Assembly: GCF_016808335.1 (NCBI RefSeq)
Contig: NC_053153.1
Location: forward strand, 17,371,033 to 17,435,032
Reading direction: 5' to 3'
DNA: 64,000 nt
Source: Panicum virgatum
Taxonomy: Eukaryota > Streptophyta > Magnoliopsida > Poales > Poaceae
The translations under genes and the position numbers were made by a program. Shown here one piece after another: positions 46,400 through 58,056 of this stretch. The notes under the pieces were generated by a model, which was not told the origin of the DNA, searched no databases, and saw nothing but the letters and a program-made list of their open reading frames with translations. The number at the start of each line of letters is the position of its first letter. Position 1 is the stretch's first letter.

Positions 46400-46990
46400 T
46401 CGAAGTCTATCTCGTAGCTTTGTAGGTATGAGTGCTCCGGTTGGCGACAACGGGACACGAGCGGAGGAGAGGCGCCGGGTGGCCATGATGAGGCCGGCTG
46501 GCCTACTCCCCCTCTGCATGTTGATCATGGCCACTTTGCTTTGCTCCCTAGGCACTCAAAGTTTCTGGTTCATGCTGTCCCTTGGCGAAATGAGAGAGAG
46601 TGGGGCCGGCCGGCCTAGGTGGGGCCGGCCGGCCTACACTTGGCCATTTTTTTATATGCAATGTAATAATTCTTGATGCAAAACAAAAATTTAAACTTTA
46701 GTTTAGAATTGTAAACATGCCATGACTTTGAAAAGAAAGACTATGCAAGAAATTTAAACTGTCCTATATGCAAATGCAAGAATGGATACGTACCATGATT
46801 CTCATGGCGATAGCTCGGATTTTGAGTCCGGAACGGGACTCTCCATACCTCGGGTTCTGTTGTCGTTGCCAGATGGATTTCCAGACGAAGACACTTTTCT
46901 CCGCTATTCCTTCTTGGTGGCGGGTTTTGTTTTGATCGCTTTCGCCTCTGATTCCTCAAATTCTCTACGAAGGATTCATCGTCTTGCATT
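46400..46990 (-). other. Region between protease and ORF1-like gene; polymerase missing
   Basis: Where Athila-type elements carry RT, RNase H and integrase, only ~1 kb of non-matching sequence is present. It includes two more GGCCGGCCGGCC runs at 46605-46633 and a short basic frame 46989-46741. Confidence 0.6.
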
Positions 46991-47015
46991 CCTGTAGTTA
47001 TGCACTCTGATTTCC

Positions 47016-48086
47016 CTATCGATTCTCAGCTGTTCCAAGAGCTTGGCAAGGATATCGATTGTGGGTTGATGGCTTCTCCTGCTCTTTCTCGGATTTCTTC
47101 TGGTTGAATGTTTTGACCTGGGAACATTGTTCGACCTTCGGTCGGAAGGTGAACCTCTCTGTCTGCCCATTGATATTGAGCTGAATTTCTCCGGCTCCAA
47201 CATCAATGTGTGCGTTTGCGGTACTCAAGAACAGCCTTCCCAGAATGAGGGGCATCTTGGCGTCGACTTCCATGTCGAGGATGACGAAATCAACGGGAAT
47301 AAAGAAGTTCTGGATTTTTATCGGAACATTCTCTGCAATTCCCGCGGGATAACGGACCATCTGATCCGCTAGCTGCAAGCTCATAGCAGTAGGGGCAAGC
47401 TCATGATAGTTTAGTTTATCATAAACTACCTTAGGCATGACACTGACGCTTGCTCCCAGATCGCATAGAGCATGTGAGAAATGTTGACTCCCGATTGAAC
47501 ATGTGATTGTGGGGCATCCTGGATCTTTCTTCTTCTCCAGGAGAGGATCGAGTATAGCTGCGCTACACTCCTCTGTGAGATGCACGACCTCGGTGGTGGG
47601 CAGGCTTCTCTTGTTACCAAGTATATCTTTGATAAACTTGGCGTAGGTTGGAACCTGCATAGTGTTAAGAAGCGGTATATTGACATACAACTTCCGTCTT
47701 AACTCGACGAACTTGCCGAATTGCTCATCGGCCACCGGCTTCCTTATCCGTTCCGAAAACAGTAAGGCAGTAGTGTCATGAAACTCCCATGAAGTTCTAG
47801 GGGGTTCCACGGTTTCCTCCTGGGCAGCAGTTGTGTTGGACTCTTCTGCCTCCTCCTGGTCTTCGTCTGCAGCAGAGGTATTGCTAGCGGGTACGACTTT
47901 CCGCCAAGATCCTGCATCTTTAGGGTATGGTGGTTCTTGTGTGGACTTACATGTCCGCGTAGTCACCGCACTAACACTTTCCTTGGGAGGAACTTCCGAT
48001 TGCCCAGGAAGTTTTCCCGAGTTATTGTTAGGACAAGATGAGGCTAGCAGAGCAACCTGAGTCTCTATCATTTTATTGAAGCTCAA
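47016..48086 (-). pseudogene. Outer element gag tail and retropepsin-like protease
   Basis: A 356-residue frame. The N-terminal third is gag-tail-like, then VPTYAKFIKDILGNKR. The protease follows with HALCDLGASVSVMPKVVYDK around the catalytic Asp (CDLGAS), and MPLILGRLFLSTANAHIDVG, the flap and ILGR region. It continues the gag frame from 48255 with stop codons between them (48252-48254 and near 48190 and 48090), so the polyprotein is interrupted. No RT follows. Confidence 0.8.
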
Positions 48087-48254
48087 CTAATTTTTAATGA
48101 CTGAATTTAAGCCCTCTAGTTGTCCGGCCAAAGATTCCAAAATTTTATCATTAGCAAGGAATTTCTTACTAAAGTTGTCATTAATTTATTTCTGGCCATA
48201 AACTAGGTCCTTTAAAGTGGGCTGAAAATTGTTATTAAAATTCATACCTTGCTG

Positions 48255-48861
48255 CTAACTGAAGGGGAGGTTGGGTTTGGAATTCCAACCCTGCTGAGGA
48301 CGGAAGCCAGAGCTGTTGGAGTTGTTCGCTCCAACGAAGTGAGCTTCCTCCTGAGTGATTGGGCAAGAGTTGCCCATGTGTCCAGTTTCTTCATAGATCT
48401 CGCATGTCATGCGAGAATCCATAACTTGGTTAGCCTCCTGGTGCGGAGACTCTAGTCTCTTCATGAGAAGGTCCATCTTGGCGGCAAGCATATCGATGCT
48501 GTCGATATGATGAATTCCCTTGCGGGGTTGTTGCTGCCTTTCACCTTTCCAACTTTGGTTGGAAGCAATCTTCTCTACCAGCGCTTTTGCTGCAGCGACG
48601 CTGAGCGAAAGGAAGGAACCACCTGATGCTGCATCGATGTGGTTTTGAGTTGGTGTGTTCAGGCCATTGAAGAAACTCTGAATAATCAGCCATTCCTCCA
48701 TGCCGTGGTGGCGGTATGCTGCGATGTACTCCTGGAATTTCTCCCAAGCTTCTGGAATGGCTTCATCTGGGAGCTGTTGAAATTCAGAGATCTTACCTCG
48801 GAGGGCATTGGTTTTGCCCACTGGGAAATATTTCGTCAGGAATGCATTGGAGCAAGCTTTC
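48255..48861 (-). pseudogene. Outer element gag, C-terminal half
   Basis: It begins at the insertion site with KACSNAFLTKYFPVGKTN and runs through ALRGKISEFQQLPDEAIPEA, MEEWLIIQSFFNGL and a CCHC-like remnant CEIYEETGHMGNSC (one Cys replaced by Tyr: CxxYEExGHxxxxC). It joins in sense with the N-terminal half at 57794-57461, which lies on the other side of the nested insertion. It ends at TAG near 48253. Confidence 0.82.
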
Positions 48862-50051
48862 TGTTGACGCTCCTTAGAGCGCCAATTTACGTATCGCAAG
48901 CGCACGGATCGTGTAGCTTTTCCCTTAGAGTATTCCCTCAAGATTTATCAATCCACGTAACAAGTGTATTACTATGCTTAACTAAGCACTAATGATGTTG
49001 GTAAAAGATCTATATTGAGTGATTGAGTGTGAAATAGATCTAATCTGACCAATCTAATCCAATCTAGACTAGTGAGCAATGATAGGTTTGTGCACAAGAT
49101 ATGAAGTGCATTTGTCCATAGGGTCTAGGATCACTAGAGATGTAATCGCCAAGCAACGAAGAACGGATCTAATCTACCAAAGGTGTGTTCCAAGATCAAA
49201 ATCTTTCCCTCCCGCATACTGTCACTACACGAGGATAATCGGTAACGAATCAACAAGAACATGATAGTTGATGTAATCTAAGTAAACCATGCAAGAGCAA
49301 AGCAAACCCAAAGCCAAGTCGCGAACTATTAGGCATCAAAGCATCATCAACAAGGATCGTGATAGATCAGTCTCATAAAGGATTCGGCAATTATAACTCA
49401 AGATCTCCTTACAACCCCATGAACAAACGAGGACTTTACCCCATGAAGCTAAGCGAAGCGTAGTCGATCATGGTGACGAAATCTCCGGCAAGGGATGGAT
49501 CCCTTGCTGTCCTCCAACTTGCAGCGGCGCCGAGGGACAATGAGGCCTCCGGTGTCGCCTTTCTCTTGTGTCTAACTCGAATGGATCTCTGAAACTCGTC
49601 TCTGGATGCTCTCTTTTTGCTCTCTCTGCGATCCTCTTTTTGATGGCGGCTTCGGGGTATATATAGGCGGTTCTGGTCGGCGGTTTTGGTAAAACACAGA
49701 TTAGGGTTGACGCATACTTCGCGCTGAAGAAAATTGAGGCCGATTGGGCCCCGAAATGGGCTAGGCCGGCCGGCCTGGGCCCTTTCTGGCCCCCTTTCGG
49801 TCCCATCTTTCGCGTGCGGCCTCTTCTTCTTATTCCTCATCTTAGCCCAATTGTGACCATGCGTCAAAACATCTCCGAAAATGTCCAATTTCCTGCCAAA
49901 ACACAACTTGCTCCAAAATCCAGGACAAAATCGAAAACGGTCAAGTTCGGGTGCCAAGTGGCGGGTTAGTACATGAATCATCCCGAAGAATTTACCAAAA
50001 CCTCTCCTAATTGTATAATAAAATGGGTACTTAAGGAGCGCCAACACTTTC
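48857..50051 (-). mobile_element. Solo-like LTR of the inner family (LTR2, 48862-50046) with 5-bp TSD
   Basis: 1185 bp, starting TGTTGACGCTCCTTA and ending TAAGGAGCGCCAACA, perfectly flanked by CTTTC (48857-48861 and 50047-50051). Outer gag sequence continues on both sides. By itself this is a textbook solo LTR. A minus-strand TATA (CCTATATATACC) lies near 49660. The nearly identical second copy is at 56276-57460. Confidence 0.9.
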
Positions 50052-50360
50052 CATGTGGTGAAGTCTGCTTTGTTGGTGTAAAACCACGTCTTCGCCTTGC
50101 CTAGCAAGGAGAACTGGAACAGTCGAAGACGAACATTATCCATGGTGGTACCTCTGGGGTTGATGGTACTGCTCACTTCCAAGAAGTTTTGAAGGTGAGT
50201 GTTGGCATCCTCTGATGTCTTGCCACAGAATGGACTCGCTTGAACCATGTTCACCAGTCCCGACTTTCGCTCAAAGCCATCATTGCCTTGGTTATTGTTC
50301 AGTCTAGTAGGGGTGTGGCTGCTGGACGGGGCCGAGTACTGCCTGAGAGTCTTGGCCATG
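50047..50360 (-). pseudogene. Outer gag N-terminal segment, first copy
   Basis: It encodes MAKTLRQYSAPSSSH then VQASPFCGKTSEDANTHLQN and AKTWFYTNKADFTTWKV, up to the insertion point. It matches 57461-57774 base for base over the same length with only a handful of changes. The 309-residue open frame starting here runs on into LTR2 and is a read-through, not a protein. Confidence 0.85.
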
Positions 50361-51249
50361 TTCACCAGTCCTCATAATTGGGTTGTGGTCAAGGAGGAGG
50401 ATAATAAACAAGATAATCTCAGGTTCGGGTTTTGGAATCCGGTAGATTTCATGAGTTGTTCCAATGAGGAATTCTCATTACCAAATATTGACGTGGCTAG
50501 CAATTCAGAGATGAAAAATACGGACATGATCATTGCTCAAAATTAAAACTCCCAAGAGAAAGAAATCCTAACTCAACTCAATGTACATCCAATGCTTATG
50601 GTGGAACGAATATAGCTTGTGGATGATAGGATTTTTACTCTCATCTTGCCAAGAACTTGATCAACCTTATGTTTGTAGGGGTTTTATTATTTTTATGAAA
50701 TTAAAGTCCTCCAAATCATGCCTTACTCACAAGCGTAATCAAAACCAAGCGCTAGATCAAAGCTCAAGTGTGGGTGTTAACATGGACGAATAATTTACTA
50801 AGCTCCACAAATACGAATTAATTTTCATGACAATGCTCGTGAACAATTGCTTTAAAGAAAATAAAGTAAAACTGAATGCATAAATAAAATTGCACGATCC
50901 AACAAAAAACAAAGACTCTTTTTATTTTGTTTTCATGACTCAACACTAATTTAAGAGTCACTCTCACACAAGCGAAAAATAAAGCACACAACGCTAAATT
51001 ATGACTCTCACACATGCGGAATTAAAGACACACACTCGACGAACTTTCGAGTAAACAAAGACTAACAAAATTCAATCTACGAGTCGTCACACCTTCCCCA
51101 CCATGCTTAGATTATGCAGTGTCCTCATCGCAATGATATAAAAGACGGGTGTGACGCTCGTCGGCGTTCTCAACGGCACCTAGGGCAATTGCATCTAGGG
51201 CGCCCTACTCCTTGCTTTTGTAGATCTCCGACCATCCCGAATAACTTCC
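50361..51249 (-). other. Inner element 3' non-coding region
   Basis: AT-rich and gene-free on the minus strand. A plus-strand word 'aaagctcaagtgtgggtgtt' near 50760 resembles a polypurine tract in the opposite orientation, so some of this may come from another element. Confidence 0.45.
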
Positions 51250-51572
51250 TTATGTTGCGGACAAGGAAGTTGTAGTCTCTCTCAACCAAGCTCTCGATGT
51301 CGTCCATCCTTCGATCCATTGCCACGATTCGATGGTGGCTCGGAGATCCGCGATTTCATTGCGCCACTTGAAACAGCACCCGAAGTGATGCCCGCTGCGG
51401 TTGGGGCTGTCGTCCTCGGGCTCGTCGTCGTCCTTCTTCTTCTTCTTCTTGCCGCTGTCACCTTCGGAGGGGTCGTCTTCCTCCCTTCTCTCCTCTTCGG
51501 CCCACCCCGGCCAATCATCATCGTAGTCACGACCGGTGGCGCCCATGAACTAGGCGAGAAGCGACAAGACAA
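51250..51572 (-). CDS. Small acidic/basic ORF downstream of pol in the inner element
   Basis: 98 residues (51546-51250) with DYDDDWPGWAEEERREED and a KKKKKDDD run, then CCFKWRNEIADLRATIESW. It lies where Athila-type elements carry extra 3' ORFs. No domain is recognised. The alternative frame on the same stretch is compositional. Confidence 0.35.
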
Positions 51573-51703
51573 AAAGTCACCCGAACCAAGTGTACGACGT
51601 ATGGTTCATCCCATTTGCTTTGTAATTTTCCTTTGCCAAAAAGTTTGAATCTTGAATTATAGAGTAGGACCTTATCTCCTTCTTTGAATTCCTTGTTTTG
51701 TAA

Positions 51704-54700
51704 TCACTTGTCGTACCACCTCTTCATCCTTTCTTTGTAAATTGATGCACTATTGTACGCTTTCAATCTTAACTCCTCCAATTTGCTTATTTGGATTCTC
51801 CTTTTAATTCTAGCGGCTTCCGCATCAAAGTTCATCTCCTTCATCGCCCAATACGCCTTATGTTCTAGATCAACCGGCAAGTGACATGTTTTTTCATAAA
51901 CAAATTGATAAGGAGTCATACCAATCGGTGTTTTGTGTGCCATACGATATGCCCATAGTGCATCATCTAGTCTCTTCGACCAATCTTTTCCTCCTTTTAC
52001 CACGGTCTTCTTTAAGATATCCTTCAATTGCTTGTTCGAAGTTTCTGCTTTTCCGTTTGTTTGGGGGTGATAAGCCATGGACACTCTATGTTCGATTCCC
52101 AATTTCTTCAAGCATTTACCAAAGTCTTTTGCCCGTGAAGTGTGTTCCTCCGTCGCTTATCAAGATTCTCGGGACGCCATATCGAGGGAAGATAACTGAT
52201 TTAATCATGTGTATGGACTCCTCTGTTGATGCCTTCCGACATGGCATATCTTCAACCCACTTTGAAACATAGTCCACCATCACCAATATATGCTCAAATC
52301 CATGTGAGTTCACAAATGGTCCCATGAAATCGATTCCCCAGACATCAAATAGATCTATTTCCAAGTTGTAGTTCAATGGCATGGCATTCCTTTGCGAGAT
52401 ATTCCCCGTCCTTTGGCATTCCGGACAAGTCGAAACAAATCTTTTCGCGTCTTCATGCATCTCGGGTCAATAGAATCCACTAGCCCATACCTTAGCTTGA
52501 GTTCTAAAGTGCCCATAATGTCCTCCATATCCCGACGAGTGACACTTTCTTAGAACTTCACGTTCCTCCTTCGGTATGCATCTTCTTAGGACTCCATCTT
52601 CTCCATATCTATATAAGTATGGTGGATCCCAATAGTATTTTCTTCTTTCCGCGATCACTCTTTTCTTTGCATTCTTGTCCAAGTGATCTAAGGGCATCCC
52701 TTTTATTGCCCTTATTATTTCATTCATCCAGCTATCTTTGTTGAGAATTCTATATAGGTGATCATCTCTCATTTGATCCTCGATAGGTTCTTTTCCATCA
52801 TCTCCATGGTTCATCCTTGATAGATGGTCGGCCACAACATTTTCTGCCCCTTTCTTGTCCCTTATCTCCACATCGAATTCTTGTAGCAATAGGATCCATC
52901 GAATCAAGCATGGCTTAGCATCTTTCTTGGACAAGAGATACTTGATTGCCGCATGGTCGGTATAAACTATCACCTTTGAATTTACTATGTATGATCTGAA
53001 TTTTTCGAAGGCGAATACCACGGCAAGCAATTCTTTCTCCGTTGTTGCATAATTAACTTGGGCTTCATTGAGAGTCTTGCTTGCGTAGTAGATAGCATTT
53101 ACCTTCCCCTCTTTCCTTTGTCCAAGAACGGCTCCTACGGCGTAGTCGCTTGTATCACACATGATATCAAAAGGTAGATTCCAATCCGGAGGTTGCATGA
53201 TAGGAGCACTTATGAGAGATTGCTTGAGTGTTCGAAAGGCGTGAAGACAATCACTATCGAAGGTGTATTCCACATCTTTTTGGAGAAGTTGTGTCAATGG
53301 CTTGGTGATTTTTGAAAAATCCTTTATGAACCTTCTATAGAATCCGGCATGACCGAGGAAGCTCCTCAAAGATTTGATATCCGTAGGTGGTGGCAATTTC
53401 TCCACGGTTTCTATCTTTGCTTTGTCCACCTCTATCCCTCTCTCGGAGATAACATGACCGAGAACAATTCCTTCTTTCACCATGAAATGACACTTCTCCC
53501 AATTGAGCACAAGATCAACCTCTCCACATCTTTTAAGAACTTTCTCCAAATTTGCCAAGCAATTATCAAAGCTAGTACCATGCACCGAGAAATCATCCAT
53601 GAATACCTCCATAATCTCTTTTATGAAATCTGAAAATATAGCCATCATGCACCTTTGAAAAGAAGCGGGCGCATTGCACAATCCAAAAGGCATCCTCCAA
53701 TATGCAAAAGTTCCATACGGGCAAGTAAATGTGGTCTTATGTTGATCATCCGGATGAATAGGTATTTGGAAGAATCCCGAGTATCCATCAAGGTAATAAA
53801 AGTGTGAATGCTTTGCCAACCTTTCTAGCATCTCGTCAATGAATGGTAGTGGAAAATGATCCTTCCTCGTTGCCTTATTCAATTTTCTATAATCGATGCA
53901 CATCCTCCATCCCATGATGGTTCTTTGCGGTATCAATTGCTCCTTCTCATTATTCACAACCGTGAGTCCTCCTTTCTTTGGGACACAATGAACGGGGCTT
54001 ACCCATTCACTATGTGGCACGGGGTATATTATTCCAGCATTCAACAATTTGATAGCATCCTTCTTCACCACATCACGCATAGCCTGGCTCAACCTTCTTT
54101 GATGCTCTACGACCGGCTTGTATTGCTTCTCGAGTTGTATACGATGTGTGCAAAAAGCGGGGCTAATACCTTTCAAGTCGTTAATCGAGTAGCTGATCAC
54201 ATTTTTGTGCTTCTTCAATAAATTCAGCAACTTCTCCGTCTCTTCCCGGCTCAATTCATCGCTAATAATCACCGGAAAAGTCTTGTCATCTCCCAAAAAT
54301 TCATATTTCAATCACTTGGGGAGTGGCTTCATCTCAACATCGGGCGCACCATCCTCTTTTTGATCTAACTCTCCAATGTCTTCAAATTTTTCTTCCTCCA
54401 AATTCCCGTGTTGCGGCTTCAACTCTTCCATTGTTTCCACTAGTTCTCCGTCTTGATCATCTTGAGCGTCTCCATTCTCCAAAGCGCGTTGGAGAGGATC
54501 CCTGAAAGAATCAATGGAACGAATGCTCTCTACCTCTTCGTTATCAAGAGGTAGAGGTAAAGCACGAGACGGTTTTGAATGAAATTTGAAAGTGTGCTTC
54601 TCTCCATCTAGATCAAAAGTGACAATCCCTTTTCCAACATCTAGAATAGCATTTACTAATTTGAGAAAGGGTTTTCCAAGAATTATGCTTTCATGTTCAT

Positions 54701-54783
54701 CATCACTAGCATTAATCACACAAAAGTCGGTAGGAATTTCTTTACCCGCTATGGCAACATTTAGATTTTCTAAGCACTCCTAG
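51704..54783 (-). pseudogene. Inner element pol: protease tail, RT, RNase H, integrase
   Basis: Gypsy order PR-RT-RH-IN. RT words are [54 protein letters not shown] and the catalytic [10 protein letters not shown]. The RNase H region has [13 protein letters not shown] and [15 protein letters not shown]. Integrase has the HHCC zinc finger ([14 protein letters not shown] ... CPECQRTG), then WGIDFMGPF, ILISDGGTHF and AYHPQTNGKAE. Breaks: TGA at 54312-54314, TGA at about 52464-52466 (family Trp), a frame change near 52120-52130 and one near 54780. The non-chromodomain end fits the Athila/Tat branch. Confidence 0.92.
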
Positions 54784-56142
54784 AGGTTTGATTAATCTAC
54801 CATCTCCCATGATCAATTTAATGATTGTAGCTTCTTGGTTCGGTGTTTTGTTAAAAAGCTCAACATAAACCTTGGAACTCATCACACTAACATGGGCGCC
54901 AACGTCACATAAAACATTGTAACATTTTATTCCGTCTATCTTGCAATCAATACGAGGTGTGGGTGATGGATTACCTTCGCCTTGATTGCTTCCAATCGCA
55001 TATACTTGGGCTATGTGTGTGTAGGGTGATGATTCCGATTTTACTCCCATGATCCTTTTGACCTCCAGCACTTCGTCCAAGTCAATCTCTTCCTCTTTTT
55101 CTTCAAAAAGTTTCCGAATAATATCACCGGCCGATTCTTTGCCAAATGTATATCCCGTGTGATTATCCGGCGGGAAGTCTTCCGCTATCACCTTCGCCAT
55201 TCCTCGCTGATTTGGATGCGGTCTTGCTTTGTCGAATAATCTTCCGAAGTCAATTCGTATCCAATCCATTTGCTCGAATTCCCTTAGCGATTTGGCGGTG
55301 CCCAAGGTTCTTCCTTTCTTTTCCGGGTCGTCTTTTGTTGCACCCCGGATCGATGCTTCTTCATCGTGGTTTGTCTCTATGACTTTCCCATGCTTCGGTT
55401 GTTCTTCCCTCACTTCCGATGCCTCTTTTCTGAAAATTCCAGCAAGTACCCGCACTTGAGATTCTTCCTCGGAGCTTGCCGAACATCGTTGTTTTCTCTT
55501 GCTTATTTTTTGTAGGAGTTGGGCGGCTTCCGTGAGTGTTTTCTCCATGAGATCTCCTCCTGCACACATTTGAACAAACTGCATGCACTCAGGGGTTAGG
55601 GAAAAATAAAAGGTATGCAAGAGTACTTCACCGGAAAATCCGAGCTTCGGTCCTTGTTCAATCAATCCATTGAATCTATCCCATACTTGATCTATCCCTT
55701 CTTTTTCTCCTTGCGCGAACTTGATCACTTGCTTCCGAATATGTTTAACCTTGCTTAACGGAAAGAACCGCTCGCAAAATTTCTTCATCTAGTCATCCCA
55801 ATTTCCTTTTACCTCGAAGGATGCAAGTGCAAACCATCTTCTCGCTTCTTCCGCAAGTGAGTATGGGAAAAGATTCCATCTAAACCAATCTAGCGGAACT
55901 CCGTCTTGTTGTACCGTGTTGCATAGTATTGTGAACCACTTGATATGTCTATATGGGTTGTCCGTCTCATCTCCTCTAAAGGGGTTTGCCGCCGCCATCT
56001 TGATGATTTGAGGCTTGATCTCGTACTCGGTGGCTCGCAACACCGAATCTGATTTTTGCATGTCGAAGTCCTCCGATCGCGGGCTTGCATAATCCCTTAA
56101 TGATTTTTCTCCTTCCTCCACGTGTTGAATGAGATGGGCCAT
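54742..56142 (-). pseudogene. Inner element gag and protease start
   Basis: 56142-55789 (MAHLIQHVEEGEKSLRDYA, then FRGDETDNPYRHIKWFTILC and NLFPYSLAEEARRWFALAS) is split by TAG at 55789-55791 from 55788-54742. The latter has MKKFCERFFPLSKVKHIRKQ and DRFNGLIEQGPKLGFSGEVL, then the protease start CYNVLCDVGAHVSVMSSKVY. The retropepsin triad region reads DVGA where D-[ST/L]-G-A is usual. It ends in a frame change near 54780. Confidence 0.88.
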
Positions 56143-56249
56143 CTAGACAATCAAAACAAAAACAAGAAAACAAAAAATTTCTAGGGAAAAGGTTAGGTGT
56201 TAGTAACCAACAAAATTAATACAAAGTTAAACGTAGCAAAATCGCTTGT

Positions 56250-56267
56250 TCCCCGGCAACGGCGCCA
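56250..56267 (-). other. Primer-binding site (tRNA-Asp) of the inner element
   Basis: On the minus strand it reads TGGCGCCGTTGCCGGGGA, 18 bases complementary to the 3' end of plant tRNA-Asp. It is separated from LTR2 by 8 bases. Confidence 0.92.
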
Positions 56268-56275
56268 GAAAAGCT

Positions 56276-57460
56276 TGTTGACGCTCCTTAAAGCGCCAAT
56301 TTATGTACCGCAAGCGCACGGATCGTGTAGCTTTTCCCTTAGAGTATTCCCCCAAGGTTTATCAATCCACGGAACAAGTGTATTACTATGCTTAACTAAG
56401 CACTAATGATGTGGGTAAAAGATCTATATTGAGTGATTGAGTGTGAAATAGATCTAATCTAACCAATCTAATCCAATCTAGACTAGTGAGCAATGATAGG
56501 TTTGTCCACAAGATATGAAGAGCATTTGTCCATAGGGTCTAGGATCACTAGAGATGTAATCACCAAGCAACGAAGAACGGATCTAATCTACCAAAGGTGT
56601 ATTCCAAGATCAAAACATTTCCCTCCCGCATACTGTCACTACAAGAGTATAATCGGTAACGAATCAACAAGAACACGATAGTTGATGTAATCTAAGTAAA
56701 CCATGCAAGAGCAAAGCAAACCCAAAGCCAAGTCGCGAACTATTAGGCATCAAAGCATCATCAACAAGGATCGTGATAGATCAGTCTCATAAAGCATTTG
56801 GCAATTACAACTCAAGATCTCCGTACAACCCCATGAACAAACGAGGACTTTACCCCATGAAGCTAAGCGAAGCGTAGTCGATCATGGTGACGAAATCTCC
56901 GGCAAGGGATGGATCCCTTGCTGTCCTCCAACTTGCAGCGGCGCCGAGGGACGATGAGGCCTCCGGTGTCGCCTTTCTCTTGTGTCTAACTCGAATGGAT
57001 CTCTGAAACTCGTCTCTGGATGCTCTCTTTTTGCTCTCTCTGCGATCCTCTTTTTGACGGCGGCTTCGGGGTATATATAGGCGGTTCTGGTCGGCGGTTT
57101 TGGTAAAACACAGATTAGGGTTGACGCATACTTCGCGCTGAAGAAAATTGAGGCCGATTGGGCCCCGAAATGGGCTAGGCCGGCCGGCCTGGGCCCTTTC
57201 TGGCCCCCTTTCGGTCCCATCTTTCGCGTGCGGCCTCTTCTTCTTATTCCTCATCTTAGCCCAATTGTGACCATGCATCAAAACATCTCCGAAAATGTCC
57301 AATTTCCTGCCAAAACACAACATGCTCCAAAATCCAGGACAAAATCGAAAACGGTCAAGTTCGGGTGCCAAGTGGCGGGTTAGTACATGAATCATCCCGA
57401 AGAATTTACCAAAACCTCTCCTAATTGTATAATAAAATGGTAACTTAAGGAGCGCCAACA
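56276..57460 (-). repeat. Inner element 5' LTR (LTR2, second copy, 1185 bp)
   Basis: Same ends and same length as 48862-50046. By eye there are roughly 25 base differences and no net length change. Followed at 57461-57465 by CTTTC, the same target-site bases found around the other copy. The open frames inside are shared by the two copies but cross the LTR-gag border. Confidence 0.92.
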
Positions 57461-57794
57461 CTTTCCATGTGGTGAAGTCTGCTTTGTTGGTGTAAAACCA
57501 CGTCTTCGCCTTGCCTAGCAAGGAGAACGGGAACAGTCGAAGACGAACATTATCCATGGTGGTACCTCTGGGGTTGATGGTACTGCTCACTTCCAAGAAG
57601 TTTTGAAGGTGAGTGTTGGCATCCTCTGATGTCTTGCCACAGAATGGACTCGCTTGAACCATGTTCACCAGTCCCGACTTTCGCTCAAAGCCATCATTGC
57701 CTTGGTCATTGTTCAGTTTAGTAGGGATGTGGCTGCTGGACGGGGCCGAGTACTGCCTGAGAGTCTTGGCCATGGGTGGTTCTGAGACTGACAA
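57461..57794 (-). pseudogene. Outer element gag, N-terminal part
   Basis: It starts MSVSEPPMAKTLRQYSAPSS and runs to AKTWFYTNKADFTTWKV, where LTR2 interrupts it. The remaining gag lies at 48861-48255. 240 bp upstream is the outer PBS. Confidence 0.85.
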
Positions 57795-57925
57795 ACGAGA
57801 ATTCCAAGTGGGTTTCTTCTAGGGTGGGACGATGCGGCGTCTCACAATTCGCCCAATTCTCTGAGGATTCGGATCGAAGTTGGATGGTAGATCAAAACCG
57901 GTCATGCACTGCTCTGCATTGAATA

Positions 57926-57949
57926 AACGAGAGAGAGAGAGAGAGAGAG
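57926..57949. repeat. (GA)n microsatellite in the outer 5' leader
   Basis: About 12 GA dinucleotides between the gag start and the PBS. Confidence 0.9.
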
Positions 57950-58030
57950 CAATGGTAAGCCCGCTAAAACTAGCGGTGATAGAACAATAAGGTTTTCCAC
58001 TCAATTATACGATAACTTTAGCCAATTACT

Positions 58031-58048
58031 TCCCCGGCAACGGCGCCA
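58031..58048 (-). other. Primer-binding site (tRNA-Asp) of the outer element
   Basis: Identical 18 bases to the inner PBS (TGGCGCCGTTGCCGGGGA on minus), with an 8-base gap to LTR1. Confidence 0.92.
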
Positions 58049-58056
58049 AAAATGCT

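Larger units (their letters stand above)
50361..56267 (-). mobile_element. Inner Athila-type element, internal region (3' end truncated)
   Basis: In minus order: PBS for tRNA-Asp (56267-56250), gag, protease, RT, RNase H, integrase, then a long 3' region with purine-rich 'aagcatggtggggaaggtgt' near 51095. The left side stops abruptly at 50361 against copied outer gag instead of reaching a polypurine tract and LTR. Its 5' LTR is 56276-57460. Confidence 0.85.

Noticed and set aside
49436..50365. 309-residue frame as a complete gag
   Set aside because: It starts in outer gag but runs into LTR2 after the CTTTC target site; the second part is LTR read-through. The same holds for 56850-57794.
50361..50793. 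Plus-strand coding region in the inner element's 3' side
   Set aside because: Short frames without known motifs; more likely non-coding 3' region read on the wrong strand.
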